Origin: Nodularia sp. (in: cyanobacteria)
Lineage (GTDB): Bacteria > Cyanobacteriota > Cyanobacteriia > Cyanobacteriales > Nostocaceae
Assembly (NCBI GenBank): GCA_007692755.1
Contig: REBL01000192.1
Span: forward strand, 1-37,543
DNA length: 37,543 nucleotides
Direction: 5' to 3'
Under the pieces are notes generated by a model that did no database searches, was not told the DNA's origin, and worked only from the letters and a program-made list of their open reading frames with translations. The position numbers and the translations under genes are program-made. Each line of letters begins with the position of its first letter. Positions within the stretch are counted from its first letter, which is position 1. Positions 9,247-17,617 of the stretch are shown here, piece by piece.

Positions 9247-9948
9247 TTGGACAATAACATAACAATAAAAGTTATGCACGATACCTTAAAACTCGATGAA
9301 ATAGTTGAATTTGCAGAAAATCCCGAACCACGTTGTCCTTGTGTGCTATTGCTGGACACATCTGGCTCAATGCAAGGAGACCCCATAGAGGCCTTAAATC
9401 AGGGCTTGTTGAGTTTGAAGGATGAATTAGTCAAAAATTCTTTGGCAGCTAGAAGGGTGGAAGTGGCTATCATCACGTTTGATAGTAATGTCAACATAGT
9501 TCAAGACTTTGTGACAGCCGATCAATTTAACCCGCCAATTTTGACAGCACAGGGATTAACGACGATGGGGGCGGGAATTCATAAAGCATTGGACATGGTG
9601 CAAGAGCGTAAATCCTTATATCGTGCCAATGGCATTGCTTACTATCGTCCTTGGGTATTTATGATTACAGATGGAGAACCACAAGGTGAATTAGACCATC
9701 TCATAGAACAAGCAGCGCAACGCCTGCAAGGAGATGAAGCCAATAAACGAGTTGCATTCTTCACAGTGGGAGTAGAAAACGCTAACATGATGCGCTTAAA
9801 TCAATTAGCTGTGCGCGCTCCGCTCAAACTTAAAGGACTTAACTTTATTGAGATGTTTGTTTGGTTGTCAGCTAGTATGTCGGCAGTTTCTCATTCCCAA
9901 GTAGATGAACAGGTCGCACTACCTCCCATTGGCTGGGGGACTCTTTAA
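9247..9948 (+). CDS. TerY-like von Willebrand factor A domain protein
   Basis: A 233-residue protein that is almost entirely one VWA domain. The metal-ion adhesion site is complete: D37-x-S39-x-S41 in LLLDTSGSMQG, T105/T106 in GLTTMGAG, and D142 in MITDGEP. It resembles TerY of tellurite-resistance-type stress systems. The start is a TTG at 9247, preceded by AAAGGA ten bases upstream; an internal ATG at 9274 lacks such a site. It is followed after 41 bases by the PP2C gene, then by the kinase gene. In the TerY-P triad the VWA protein is thought to be a phosphorylation-controlled metal-dependent adaptor. Cytosolic; no signal peptide. Confidence 0.88.
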   Translation: MDNNITIKVMHDTLKLDEIVEFAENPEPRCPCVLLLDTSGSMQGDPIEALNQGLLSLKDELVKNSLAARRVEVAIITFDSNVNIVQDFVTADQFNPPILTAQGLTTMGAGIHKALDMVQERKSLYRANGIAYYRPWVFMITDGEPQGELDHLIEQAAQRLQGDEANKRVAFFTVGVENANMMRLNQLAVRAPLKLKGLNFIEMFVWLSASMSAVSHSQVDEQVALPPIGWGTL

Positions 9949-9989
9949 TTGCGAAGCGACTCACACAGCTAGCTGCTTGGAAAAAATCT

Positions 9990-10769
9990 ATGAACACAAC
10001 ATCAAAACAGATATCTCATTGGCGAGTAGTCGCCGCATCTGTCTGTGGTACAAGCCACGTCAAAAAGAAGCAACTGTGTCAAGATGCTCATCACTGGCAG
10101 CTATTGCCAGGTAATGTGTTAGTGACTGCTGCTGCTGATGGTGCCGGTTCTGCCAGTCAGGGAAAAGTGGGAGCAATGGTAGCTGTAGAAACAGCAATAG
10201 AAACCCTTGCCATCAAAGAAATTACTAGAGACTCCCTTGCCGATGACGCAATTGTGCAGTCACTATTGAATGAGGCCTTAGTAGCTGCCAAAAAGGCGGT
10301 AGAAGATGAAGCAGTAGCTTGTAGTAAACAGCCTCAAGATTTAGCCACCACCTTAATTATTATGGTGGCGACACCAGATATGGTGGCAGTTGTCCAAATT
10401 GGTGATGGTTTAGCAGTAGCTAAGGATCATATGGGTAATCTACTGGCACTGACAATACCCGACAATGGCGAATACATCAACGAAACAACTTTTTTAACTT
10501 CGCCTGATGCCTTAGATACAGTCCAAATGAGATTATGGCGTGAAACCATAGTTAATGTTGGTGTCCTCACCGATGGACTACAAATGCTGGCTTTAAACAT
10601 GGTTGTTGGTGAACCTCACAAACCATTTTTCTTTCCTTTATTCGATTTTGTCAAGAATGCCGAAGATAAGACAGTAGCGAAAGAGCAGTTAGTGCGGTTT
10701 TTAGGTTCTGAGCGGATTACGCAACGTACTGATGATGATCTGACGCTAATTTTAGCTGGCTTCATGTAG
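9990..10769 (+). CDS. PP2C-family serine/threonine phosphatase
   Basis: A 259-residue stand-alone phosphatase of the PP2C_2 type. Metal-coordinating motifs are in order: Q31-D32 near the N-terminus, AADGAGS (D50, G51), the IGDG of the central sheet (VVQIGDGLAV), the LTDGLQ motif, and a terminal RTDDDLTLILAGF with the DD pair. It would remove phosphate from Ser/Thr residues, with Mn or Mg as cofactor; the kinase and VWA protein encoded on either side are the obvious partners. It is the second gene of the triad, ATG at 9990, and the kinase begins 102 bases later. Confidence 0.9.
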   Translation: MNTTSKQISHWRVVAASVCGTSHVKKKQLCQDAHHWQLLPGNVLVTAAADGAGSASQGKVGAMVAVETAIETLAIKEITRDSLADDAIVQSLLNEALVAAKKAVEDEAVACSKQPQDLATTLIIMVATPDMVAVVQIGDGLAVAKDHMGNLLALTIPDNGEYINETTFLTSPDALDTVQMRLWRETIVNVGVLTDGLQMLALNMVVGEPHKPFFFPLFDFVKNAEDKTVAKEQLVRFLGSERITQRTDDDLTLILAGFM

Positions 10770-10871
10770 CTATTTATCGCGTCTAATTGCTCATGATCTT
10801 TTTTCTGTGCAGTGTTGTGGTGATTTTGCGATATCAGTCTTTTACATAACCCCATTCACCGTGATTTTATC

Positions 10872-13058
10872 ATGCAGGTCTTACGTTGTCTTCCCAAACA
10901 AGAAATTATCAACCTCAGCGTTAGTTTGGGGCGTGGCGGTGAAGCTTGCATCTATGCAATGCCGAATTGTGGTGATTTAGTAGCCAAGGTTTATCACAAG
11001 CCAACAGTTGCTCACGCCCACAAACTCCAGGCGATGCTTGCCAACCCTCCAGAAAATCCTACTGCTAGCTTGGGGCATATTTCCATTGCTTGGCCGCAGG
11101 ATTTATTATGGGCCACAGATCCCAGCCAGGGCATCATCGGCTTTTTGATGCCTCGGATTCGCGGGATGCGTCCCATTATCGACTTTTACAATCCCAGAAC
11201 ACGTCGAGAACACTGTCCCTTATTCAATTATCAGTATCTGCTTCGCACAGCGCGTAATTTAGCAGCGGCTTTTGCGGCTTTGCATAATAGTGGATATTGT
11301 GTTGGTGACGTGAATGAATCAAATATTCTGGTCAGCGATACAGCATTGGTAACTTTGGTCGATACTGACTCTTTCCAAGTGTCTGATACTGAGCAGAATA
11401 TTGTTTATCGTTGTTCAGTAGGTAAACCAGAGTTTACTCCACCAGAACTACAGAATAAAATTTTTGCTCAACACGACCGCAATATTCCTCATGACTTGTT
11501 CGGCTTGGCGGTGTTGATTTTCCAACTTCTGATGGAAGGTACTCACCCTTTTTCAGGAATATTTCAAGGTATTCCTGAGCCACCACCCTACGAGGCCCGA
11601 ATTGCTGCGGGACATTTTACTTACAGTCAAAAGCACCAAGTACCTTATCTTCCCACCCCCATCGCACCGGCTTGGGAAGTGCTTCATCCCAAGTTACAAG
11701 AATTATTTTTACGTTGTTTTGAGGATGGTCACAATGACCCACATCTGCGCCCCAACGCCCAAACTTGGCTATCAGTTTTAGCTGAAGCCGAAGATAGCCT
11801 CATTACTTGTACTGCTAATCCCCAGCATCGCTACGACAACCATTTAGATAGTTGTCCTTGGTGTGAACGGACTGTGCGCTTAGGTGGACGTGATCCATTT
11901 CCATCACCTAGAGCTGTGGAAAATCGCGAACATCTGCGTCCGCGAGTCGTACCGAAAAGGCGTTACGCCCAACGTCCACGTTCTCCACAAACAGTTAGAC
12001 CGCAGTTCCAAGTTAATTATTGGCAGCCAGTAGCTACTTCTAGCTATTCTGCTTATCCTTATCAACGTCAAAAAAGAACTAAGTTTTATCCTGCTATCTT
12101 GTGTTTACTGGGTTTTGGTGTGTTGGGGTATTTGGACGTAGCGATTAAATTTACTCGTCCATACGTTTCTCAAAATGCCTACACTCAACAAACTTTGATG
12201 GCTCGTCCTCAACCCCAGGAAGAAACTTTAACTTTCGCAGATTACTATAGCGCTGGTCATGCTGCTTACCAAACCCGAGATTATCAGCAAGCAGTAGAAA
12301 ATTTCACCCAAGCCATAGAACAAGACCCGAAAAATGCCAGAGCTCATGTGAACCGAGGTAATGCCCTTTACAATCTGAGGGATTATGAAGGCGCTCTAGA
12401 AGACTATAACCACGCTTTGCAGATTAACCCTAAAGAAGTCCAAGCTTTTGTCCACAGAGGCAATGCCCGTTATATGCTGGCTGAATATAGTCACGATCCT
12501 GATCGAGAATATAATCTCGCGATCGCTGATTTTAATCAAGCTCTTGGGATCAATGATCAGGAAACTGAAGCCTATATTAGAAGAGGTATTGTCCGTTCTC
12601 AAATGGCTAAATATAGTGCTGAAGCTGTGCAAGAGTATCAACAAGCAATTGTTGATTTCACTCAGGCGATTCGACTTAATGCATCCAGAGCCGAAGCTTA
12701 TTTTCAGCGCGGTGAAGTTCGCTATAAATTGGCACAATTTAGCAGCAACTTTATTCCCGAATATCAACAAGTAATTGCTGACTTTAACCAAGCCCTACAA
12801 ATTAATGGCAAATTAGCGAAAGTCTATCTCAAGCGAGGGATGATTCGCTATGAACTGGCACAATATACTGATAATAACTCTGATCCAAATAATCTCAAGG
12901 CTATTGAAGATTTACAAACAGCTGCCAAGCTTTCCTTGGAGCAAGAGGATACGGAAAGCTACCAGCAAGCACTAAGCAGTATTTGTGTCATCATAGAAAG
13001 CCAATGTACTGCTTTATTACAAAGCTCTGCCTTGTGGGAATATACCGGGAGCAATTAA
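10872..13058 (+). CDS. Protein kinase with zinc-ribbon, membrane helix and TPR repeats
   Basis: This 728-residue fusion has four parts. The N-terminal eukaryotic-like kinase domain (about 12-305) has the glycine loop GRGGEA (20-25), K39, the catalytic loop GDVNESN (D146, N151; no HRD histidine) and DTD in place of DFG (D164). A Cys/His cluster follows (C313, H319, H324, C328, C331; CPWC), probably binding zinc, as in kinases of the TerY-P triad. After a basic, proline-rich linker, one transmembrane helix (about 405-422) leads to TPR repeats (about 455-700). The first two TPR units have the usual 34 residues, the next three have 42. The kinase would lie in the cytoplasm and the TPRs on the other side of the membrane. 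Third gene of the triad. Confidence 0.88.
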   Translation: MQVLRCLPKQEIINLSVSLGRGGEACIYAMPNCGDLVAKVYHKPTVAHAHKLQAMLANPPENPTASLGHISIAWPQDLLWATDPSQGIIGFLMPRIRGMRPIIDFYNPRTRREHCPLFNYQYLLRTARNLAAAFAALHNSGYCVGDVNESNILVSDTALVTLVDTDSFQVSDTEQNIVYRCSVGKPEFTPPELQNKIFAQHDRNIPHDLFGLAVLIFQLLMEGTHPFSGIFQGIPEPPPYEARIAAGHFTYSQKHQVPYLPTPIAPAWEVLHPKLQELFLRCFEDGHNDPHLRPNAQTWLSVLAEAEDSLITCTANPQHRYDNHLDSCPWCERTVRLGGRDPFPSPRAVENREHLRPRVVPKRRYAQRPRSPQTVRPQFQVNYWQPVATSSYSAYPYQRQKRTKFYPAILCLLGFGVLGYLDVAIKFTRPYVSQNAYTQQTLMARPQPQEETLTFADYYSAGHAAYQTRDYQQAVENFTQAIEQDPKNARAHVNRGNALYNLRDYEGALEDYNHALQINPKEVQAFVHRGNARYMLAEYSHDPDREYNLAIADFNQALGINDQETEAYIRRGIVRSQMAKYSAEAVQEYQQAIVDFTQAIRLNASRAEAYFQRGEVRYKLAQFSSNFIPEYQQVIADFNQALQINGKLAKVYLKRGMIRYELAQYTDNNSDPNNLKAIEDLQTAAKLSLEQEDTESYQQALSSICVIIESQCTALLQSSALWEYTGSN

Positions 13059-13413
13059 TTAAAAAACTAGTAAGATTAGACCTAGTTTTTCTCTAAATTA
13101 TTCGTTTTTTACTTGTGAATAAAAGACATGATAAGGGTTAGTATAAAAAATCGTACTACTCTTATCATGCTTGGCTATTTTTAGCATATTCAAATTACTG
13201 AATTTTCATTTTATAAATATTCATACATATTTTATATATAAAACAGAATCATTTACATCCTCTTCATTAATTTGCCAGAAATAATCGTTATATTATGTAC
13301 GGAAAGACAGACATTATCTAGGCATTTTTTTCTTTACACTATACACGTGCATCCTCTTCATTCCCAAAAATTCAAATAATAATATACCCGAAAATCTCCG
13401 AAAAGGTAATTGT
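13059..13413. other. Intergenic region before the polysaccharide island
   Basis: 355 AT-rich bases. Besides the terminator it contains a second imperfect hairpin: CATGATAAG at 13127-13135 pairs with CTTATCATG at 13161-13169, and inner TAGTA/TACTA bases extend the stem. The remaining 240 bases have no recognisable gene and presumably include the promoter of rfbF. AAAAGG precedes the rfbF start. Confidence 0.5.
13061..13093 (+). terminator. Likely terminator of the signalling triad
   Basis: AAAAACTAG (13062-13070) pairs with CTAGTTTTT (13082-13090) around an 11-base loop, directly after the kinase stop codon. The right arm ends in a run of T. Confidence 0.6.
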
Positions 13414-14187
13414 ATGAAAGCGGTAATTCTGGCTGGAGGACTTGGTACACGCCTCAGTGAAGAAACTAGTATCAGACCGAAGCCCATGGTTGAAGTTGGT
13501 GGTAAACCAATTCTTTGGCACATCATGAAAACTTACTCTGCCCACGGCATTAATGACTTCATTATTTGTTGTGGATATAAAGGCTACATCATTAAAGAGT
13601 ACTTTGCTAATTACTTTTTACATATGTCAGATGTGACCTTTGATATGCGGTTTAACCAAATGAATGTGCATTCTGGTTATGCTGAACCCTGGCGTGTCAC
13701 CTTAGTGAATACGGGCGATAACACTATGACAGGTGGACGCTTAAAACGCATCAGTGAACATGTGGGTAATAGTACATTTTGCTTCACTTATGGTGATGGT
13801 GTCAGTAACATAAATATCACTGAATTAATCAAATTTCATCAAGAACAAAAAACTTTAGCAACACTCAGCGCAGTTCAACCCGCAGGACGTTTTGGTGCGA
13901 TTTCTTTAGGACAAGAGCAAACTAAAATCAACAGCTTTCAAGAAAAACCTGAAGGTGATGGGGCATGGATTAATGGCGGTTACTTTGTTTTGGAACCGGA
14001 AGTAATTAACTTGATTGCTGATGATTCTACGGTTTGGGAGCAGGAACCATTAGAAAAACTGGCACAGATGAATCAGCTATCTGCTTTTAAACATAATGCT
14101 TTTTGGCAGCCGATGGATACTTTACGCGATAAAAACCACTTGGAAGAGTTATGGAAAAGTGGTAATGCTCCTTGGAAGGTGTGGTAA
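13414..14187 (+). CDS. rfbF: Glucose-1-phosphate cytidylyltransferase
   Basis: Makes CDP-glucose from CTP and glucose 1-phosphate, the first step toward CDP-linked deoxysugars. The 257-residue length is normal. The nucleotidyltransferase signature AGGLGTRLSEET is at residues 7-18, with the lysine of RPKPM following; the family-specific motifs FTYGDGVSNI and NGGYFVLEP are present. First gene of the rightward island. Its TAA stop (14185-14187) is the start of the first unit of a TAATTCG heptamer array, so the array directly abuts or has created the gene end. In Anabaena PCC 7120 the HEP island also begins with this enzyme (alr2825, from memory). Confidence 0.95.
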   Translation: MKAVILAGGLGTRLSEETSIRPKPMVEVGGKPILWHIMKTYSAHGINDFIICCGYKGYIIKEYFANYFLHMSDVTFDMRFNQMNVHSGYAEPWRVTLVNTGDNTMTGGRLKRISEHVGNSTFCFTYGDGVSNINITELIKFHQEQKTLATLSAVQPAGRFGAISLGQEQTKINSFQEKPEGDGAWINGGYFVLEPEVINLIADDSTVWEQEPLEKLAQMNQLSAFKHNAFWQPMDTLRDKNHLEELWKSGNAPWKVW

Positions 14188-14300
14188 TTCGTAATTCGTA
14201 ATTCGTAATTCGTAGTTCGTAATTCGTAGTTCGTAATATTTCCTATGGCTAACGCCACGCTGCGCTATCGGAAATGCTGCGCGAACGTAATTCGTAATTG
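14185..14300. repeat. AATTCGT heptamer array interrupted by a palindromic small repeat
   Basis: Seven tandem TAATTCG or TAGTTCG units fill 14185-14233. A GC-richer insertion (about 14241-14287) follows, then more TAATTCG sequence. The insertion contains CTATGGCTAACGCCACGC at 14243-14260 and its continuation to 14271; the same 28-base sequence, with one difference and in reverse orientation, is at 34747-34774. The pattern is a small dispersed repeat inserted in a heptamer array. Confidence 0.8.
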
Positions 14301-14349
14301 CTAACCTGAAGGTTTATTTACACCGTGCTGCACTAGGAGAATTTATCTA

Positions 14350-15498
14350 ATGGAATCAAACTTTTGGGCGGGAAAAAAAGTCTTTGTCACTGGGCATACA
14401 GGCTTTAAAGGTAGTTGGTTATCTCTGTGGTTACAAATGTTAGGGGCTGAGGTGTGTGGTTACGCTTTAACACCTCCCACAACTTTGAATCTGTTTGAGT
14501 TAGCTAATGTTGCTGATGGTATGACATCGGTGGTAGGAGACATCAGAGATTTAGATTTTCTCCAGGAAGTGATGCAAAGCTACCAGCCAGATATTGTTAT
14601 CCATATGGCAGCTCAAGCTTTGGTGCGGGAATCTTACTACAATCCAGTAGATACCTATGCCGTGAATATCATGGGAACAGTCAATTTATTGGAAGCAGTA
14701 CGGAATGTACCCAGTGTCAAAGCAGTAGTTTCGGTCACTTCTGATAAGTGTTATGAAAATCGGGAATGGGTGTGGGGCTACCGGGAAACTGATTCTATGG
14801 GGGGATATGACCCTTATAGCAGTAGTAAAGGATGTGCGGAATTAGTTACTACTGCTTATCGGCAATCATTTTTCAATCCTGCTGATTACGCGCAACATGG
14901 GGTAGCTGTAGCCAGTGTTCGAGCCGGAAATGTCATCGGCGGCGGAGATTGGGCTAAAGACCGACTGATTCCTGATATTCTCAATGCTTGGATTGCAGGG
15001 AAAGAAGTTGTCATTAGAAATCCCCAAGCAGTGCGCCCTTGGCAACACGTTCTAGAACCCCTGAATGGTTACTTAATGCTGGCTGAAAAACTATTTACTC
15101 AGGGGTCACTTTATTGTGGCGGCTGGAATTTTGGGCCGAATGAGTCAGGAGTGAAAACTGTAGCTTGGGTAGTTGACCAGCTTCAAAAGCTTTGGGGAGA
15201 AGATGCTAATTGGATTCAGGATGGTGGAGTTCAACCCCATGAGGCTAATTTATTAACCTTGGATTGTTCTAAAGCCCGGACTCAAATTAATTGGGAACCA
15301 CAATTAGATTTACCCACAGCTTTAGCTTGGATTGTGGATTGGACTAAAGCTTGGCAACAAGGCTGTGAAATGCAGCACAAGAGCCAATCTCAAATTCAGC
15401 AGTTTATGCAACATACACATTTTCAGCAACGAGCAATGTCTCTGTTAGAAGTTGAAGCCGGGGGAAATGTGGCTCAAGTAGCTGAATTGAGACATTAA
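14350..15498 (+). CDS. rfbG: CDP-glucose 4,6-dehydratase
   Basis: Converts CDP-glucose to CDP-4-keto-6-deoxyglucose. It is an extended SDR of 382 residues. The NAD-binding motif GHTGFKG is at 15-21. The active site has T130-S131-D132-K133 and Y156-x3-K160 (PYSSSK). The substrate-binding region with RAGNVIGGGDWAKDRLIPD is typical of the CDP-glucose enzyme. AGGAG lies 10 bases before the ATG. It follows rfbF across 162 bases filled mainly with repeats, so the original operon was probably tighter. The last 25 residues, after the conserved core, are Gln/His-rich and probably disordered. Confidence 0.95.
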   Translation: MESNFWAGKKVFVTGHTGFKGSWLSLWLQMLGAEVCGYALTPPTTLNLFELANVADGMTSVVGDIRDLDFLQEVMQSYQPDIVIHMAAQALVRESYYNPVDTYAVNIMGTVNLLEAVRNVPSVKAVVSVTSDKCYENREWVWGYRETDSMGGYDPYSSSKGCAELVTTAYRQSFFNPADYAQHGVAVASVRAGNVIGGGDWAKDRLIPDILNAWIAGKEVVIRNPQAVRPWQHVLEPLNGYLMLAEKLFTQGSLYCGGWNFGPNESGVKTVAWVVDQLQKLWGEDANWIQDGGVQPHEANLLTLDCSKARTQINWEPQLDLPTALAWIVDWTKAWQQGCEMQHKSQSQIQQFMQHTHFQQRAMSLLEVEAGGNVAQVAELRH

Positions 15499-15618
15499 AT
15501 AACTAATTGCATCAAATTCAAAAGTTTACCAGCCGATGTTTTTTACGGCTAAACATGAATAAATCTTTCACTACACCAGAGTTAAATTCACCAAATCAAC
15601 AAGGTTTTTTGATTTACC

Positions 15619-16638
15619 ATGCATAAATTACTCACAATTGCTATTCCTACTTATAATCGTGCCGAGCTACTTGATAAACAGTTGGCATGGCTAGCCCTGG
15701 CTATTAAAGGTTTTGAGTCTGACTGTGAAATTTTCGTTTCTGATAATTGTTCAACTGATCATACTCAGCAAATTATCAAGAAATGGCAAGAACATCTCAG
15801 TAATGTCACATTCAATTCCCATAAAAACTCCGAAAATGTGGGATTGATTAAAAATATTATTTGTTGCTTAAATTCTGCTAAGACAAAATACATTTGGACA
15901 ATTGGAGATGATGATCCTATTCAGGAAAGAGCCGTTGCTTATGTGATTAACAGCATCAGGAGTAAGGATAAATTATCATTATTATTCTTGAATTTTTCTG
16001 GTCGGAATAAACTGACTAATGAAGCAGTACATCCACCAGAAATAGTTGGTAATCGTTGGTTTGATGCTGATACTGAAGATGGTAATGGCAACGGCAAAGC
16101 AATATTTGAACATTGCTTTACTAAAAGTATCGGTGCAGTTAGTTTTCTGTCTGCTTCAATCTATCGTGTTGACTTAATCAAACGCGCTTTAGAAATTTGG
16201 CCAGATGCTCCGAGTAATTGGTTATGTTTAGCGTATTTAGCTGGATATTGTGCTGCTAACGGTCAAGTTATTGTCACTAAAGAGACTTATATGGAATGTA
16301 TTATTGGTGTAAGTTATTGGCAAAAAGAAGCTGATTCGGCACTGTTAATGCAATACAAGCATATACCTGAAGTGATTGTAAAATTGGAAGAAAATGGATA
16401 TTCTAAACGATTCTGTCGTCGGATGATACTGCAAAACTTCCAACAAGTAAATATGAAAGTATTTTTGGGTGGGTTACGAAGATGGCCTGTGTCTGCTATA
16501 AAAATGGGAGTTCCTTTTTTAGCTTTTGTCTGTGTATCTGCTTTTGAGATTATGCTCATGAAAAGTTCCAAAACTACATATTTTCGGAAAGCGTACATCA
16601 ATTTTTCTGAGAGATTAAGCATTAAGTATAGCAAATAA
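15619..16638 (+). CDS. Family 2 glycosyltransferase
   Basis: A 339-residue GT-A fold enzyme that would transfer a sugar from a nucleotide donor during polysaccharide repeat-unit assembly. The N-terminal LTIAIPTYNRAELLDKQL, the DNCSTDHT motif and IWTIGDDDP (the DxD-like metal site, about residues 92-100) are clear. Its closest feel is to abequosyltransferase-like O-antigen enzymes, which would suit a CDP-deoxysugar donor, but the donor cannot be read from sequence. A hydrophobic segment near 295-315 may associate with the membrane. It sits between the CDP-sugar genes and the epimerase gene. Confidence 0.85.
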   Translation: MHKLLTIAIPTYNRAELLDKQLAWLALAIKGFESDCEIFVSDNCSTDHTQQIIKKWQEHLSNVTFNSHKNSENVGLIKNIICCLNSAKTKYIWTIGDDDPIQERAVAYVINSIRSKDKLSLLFLNFSGRNKLTNEAVHPPEIVGNRWFDADTEDGNGNGKAIFEHCFTKSIGAVSFLSASIYRVDLIKRALEIWPDAPSNWLCLAYLAGYCAANGQVIVTKETYMECIIGVSYWQKEADSALLMQYKHIPEVIVKLEENGYSKRFCRRMILQNFQQVNMKVFLGGLRRWPVSAIKMGVPFLAFVCVSAFEIMLMKSSKTTYFRKAYINFSERLSIKYSK

Positions 16639-16990
16639 AGCTGATATTTTGGCTGGAGTAATCATATAAAAATATGCTATGCTCTGGCTAAATATCAATT
16701 ATTAGATGATGCCTGATTGATGAACTTTACCAGGCGATCGCTGAATTTTTGAAATTCAACAAAAGAGTGATTATTTCACAATATTGGCAATTTTGACATG
16801 ACTCTGCACTGCATAATTCTCTGAAGGTAGGTAAACAATAGCCGTCTACTTAACGAATTTTTCCAATTTGATCAAGTTATAAATTCATCTGAATCTACTC
16901 CACAATATTAAGATGTTCAGTGTGAATTTCTGCATAAGTTCATAGTTAAACTCCTCACACAACCAATTCAAACTCCCATCGTAGTTAGCA
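16639..16990. other. Intergenic region within the island, no feature recognised
   Basis: 352 bases with no frame of convincing composition. One HIP1 octamer lies at about 16736-16743. The length suggests a promoter for the epimerase-oxidoreductase pair, but I cannot place it. Confidence 0.4.
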
Positions 16991-17548
16991 ATGATTTTTA
17001 CCAAAACCGCACTCAAAGACGCATTCATCGTTGACGTTGAAAAAAAGCCGGATCATCGGGGATTTTTTGCCCGTGGTTTCTGCGCTCAAGAATTTATCGC
17101 ACATGGTTTGAAGCCGACAGTTGCCCAATGCAATATATCTTTTAACCACAAAAAGGGTACAGTGCGGGGGATGCACTATCAAGTTTCCCCAGCCGTAGAA
17201 ACAAAGTTAGTGCGTTGTACTCAAGGCGCTATCTACGACGTAATTATTGATATGCGTCCTGAGTCACCGACTTTTTTATCATACATTGGTGTGGAATTAA
17301 CCGCAGAAAACCACCGGGCTTTGTATGTACCGGAAATGTTTGCTCACGGTTATCAAACCCTCACAGATGAGACTGAGGTTGTCTATCAAGTGGGCGAGTT
17401 TTATACACCAGGTTATGAACGAGGATTACGTTATAGTGACCCATTTTTTAATATTGAATGGCCTCTAGAAGTAACTGAAATTTCTGAGAAAGACTTAAAT
17501 TGGACTTTATTGGAAATGATTCCCGTTGGTAGTGCAGATTCTAGATAA
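16991..17548 (+). CDS. RmlC-like nucleotide-sugar 3,5-epimerase
   Basis: A 185-residue cupin of the dTDP-4-dehydrorhamnose 3,5-epimerase family. Catalytic residues align: H62 in RGMHYQ, K72 and Y132 in VVYQVGEFY; the C-terminal YSDPFFNIEWP is also typical. No dTDP-sugar genes lie nearby (no rmlA, rmlB or rmlD), whereas CDP-4-keto-6-deoxyglucose is made by the products of rfbF and rfbG in the same island. The substrate may therefore be the CDP-linked 4-keto sugar; this is inference. It ends 69 bases before the oxidoreductase gene and probably forms a unit with it. Confidence 0.9.
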   Translation: MIFTKTALKDAFIVDVEKKPDHRGFFARGFCAQEFIAHGLKPTVAQCNISFNHKKGTVRGMHYQVSPAVETKLVRCTQGAIYDVIIDMRPESPTFLSYIGVELTAENHRALYVPEMFAHGYQTLTDETEVVYQVGEFYTPGYERGLRYSDPFFNIEWPLEVTEISEKDLNWTLLEMIPVGSADSR

Positions 17549-17617
17549 ACAGTTATTAGTCTATTTACTGTTTTAACGATTACTTTGAGCAAATAATTAA
17601 CACTAGGAGTTGAGCAA

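Noticed and set aside
14073..14258. Leftward frame with repeated TNYEL units
   Set aside because: The periodic protein is only the translation of the AATTCGT heptamer array, overlapping the end of rfbF.
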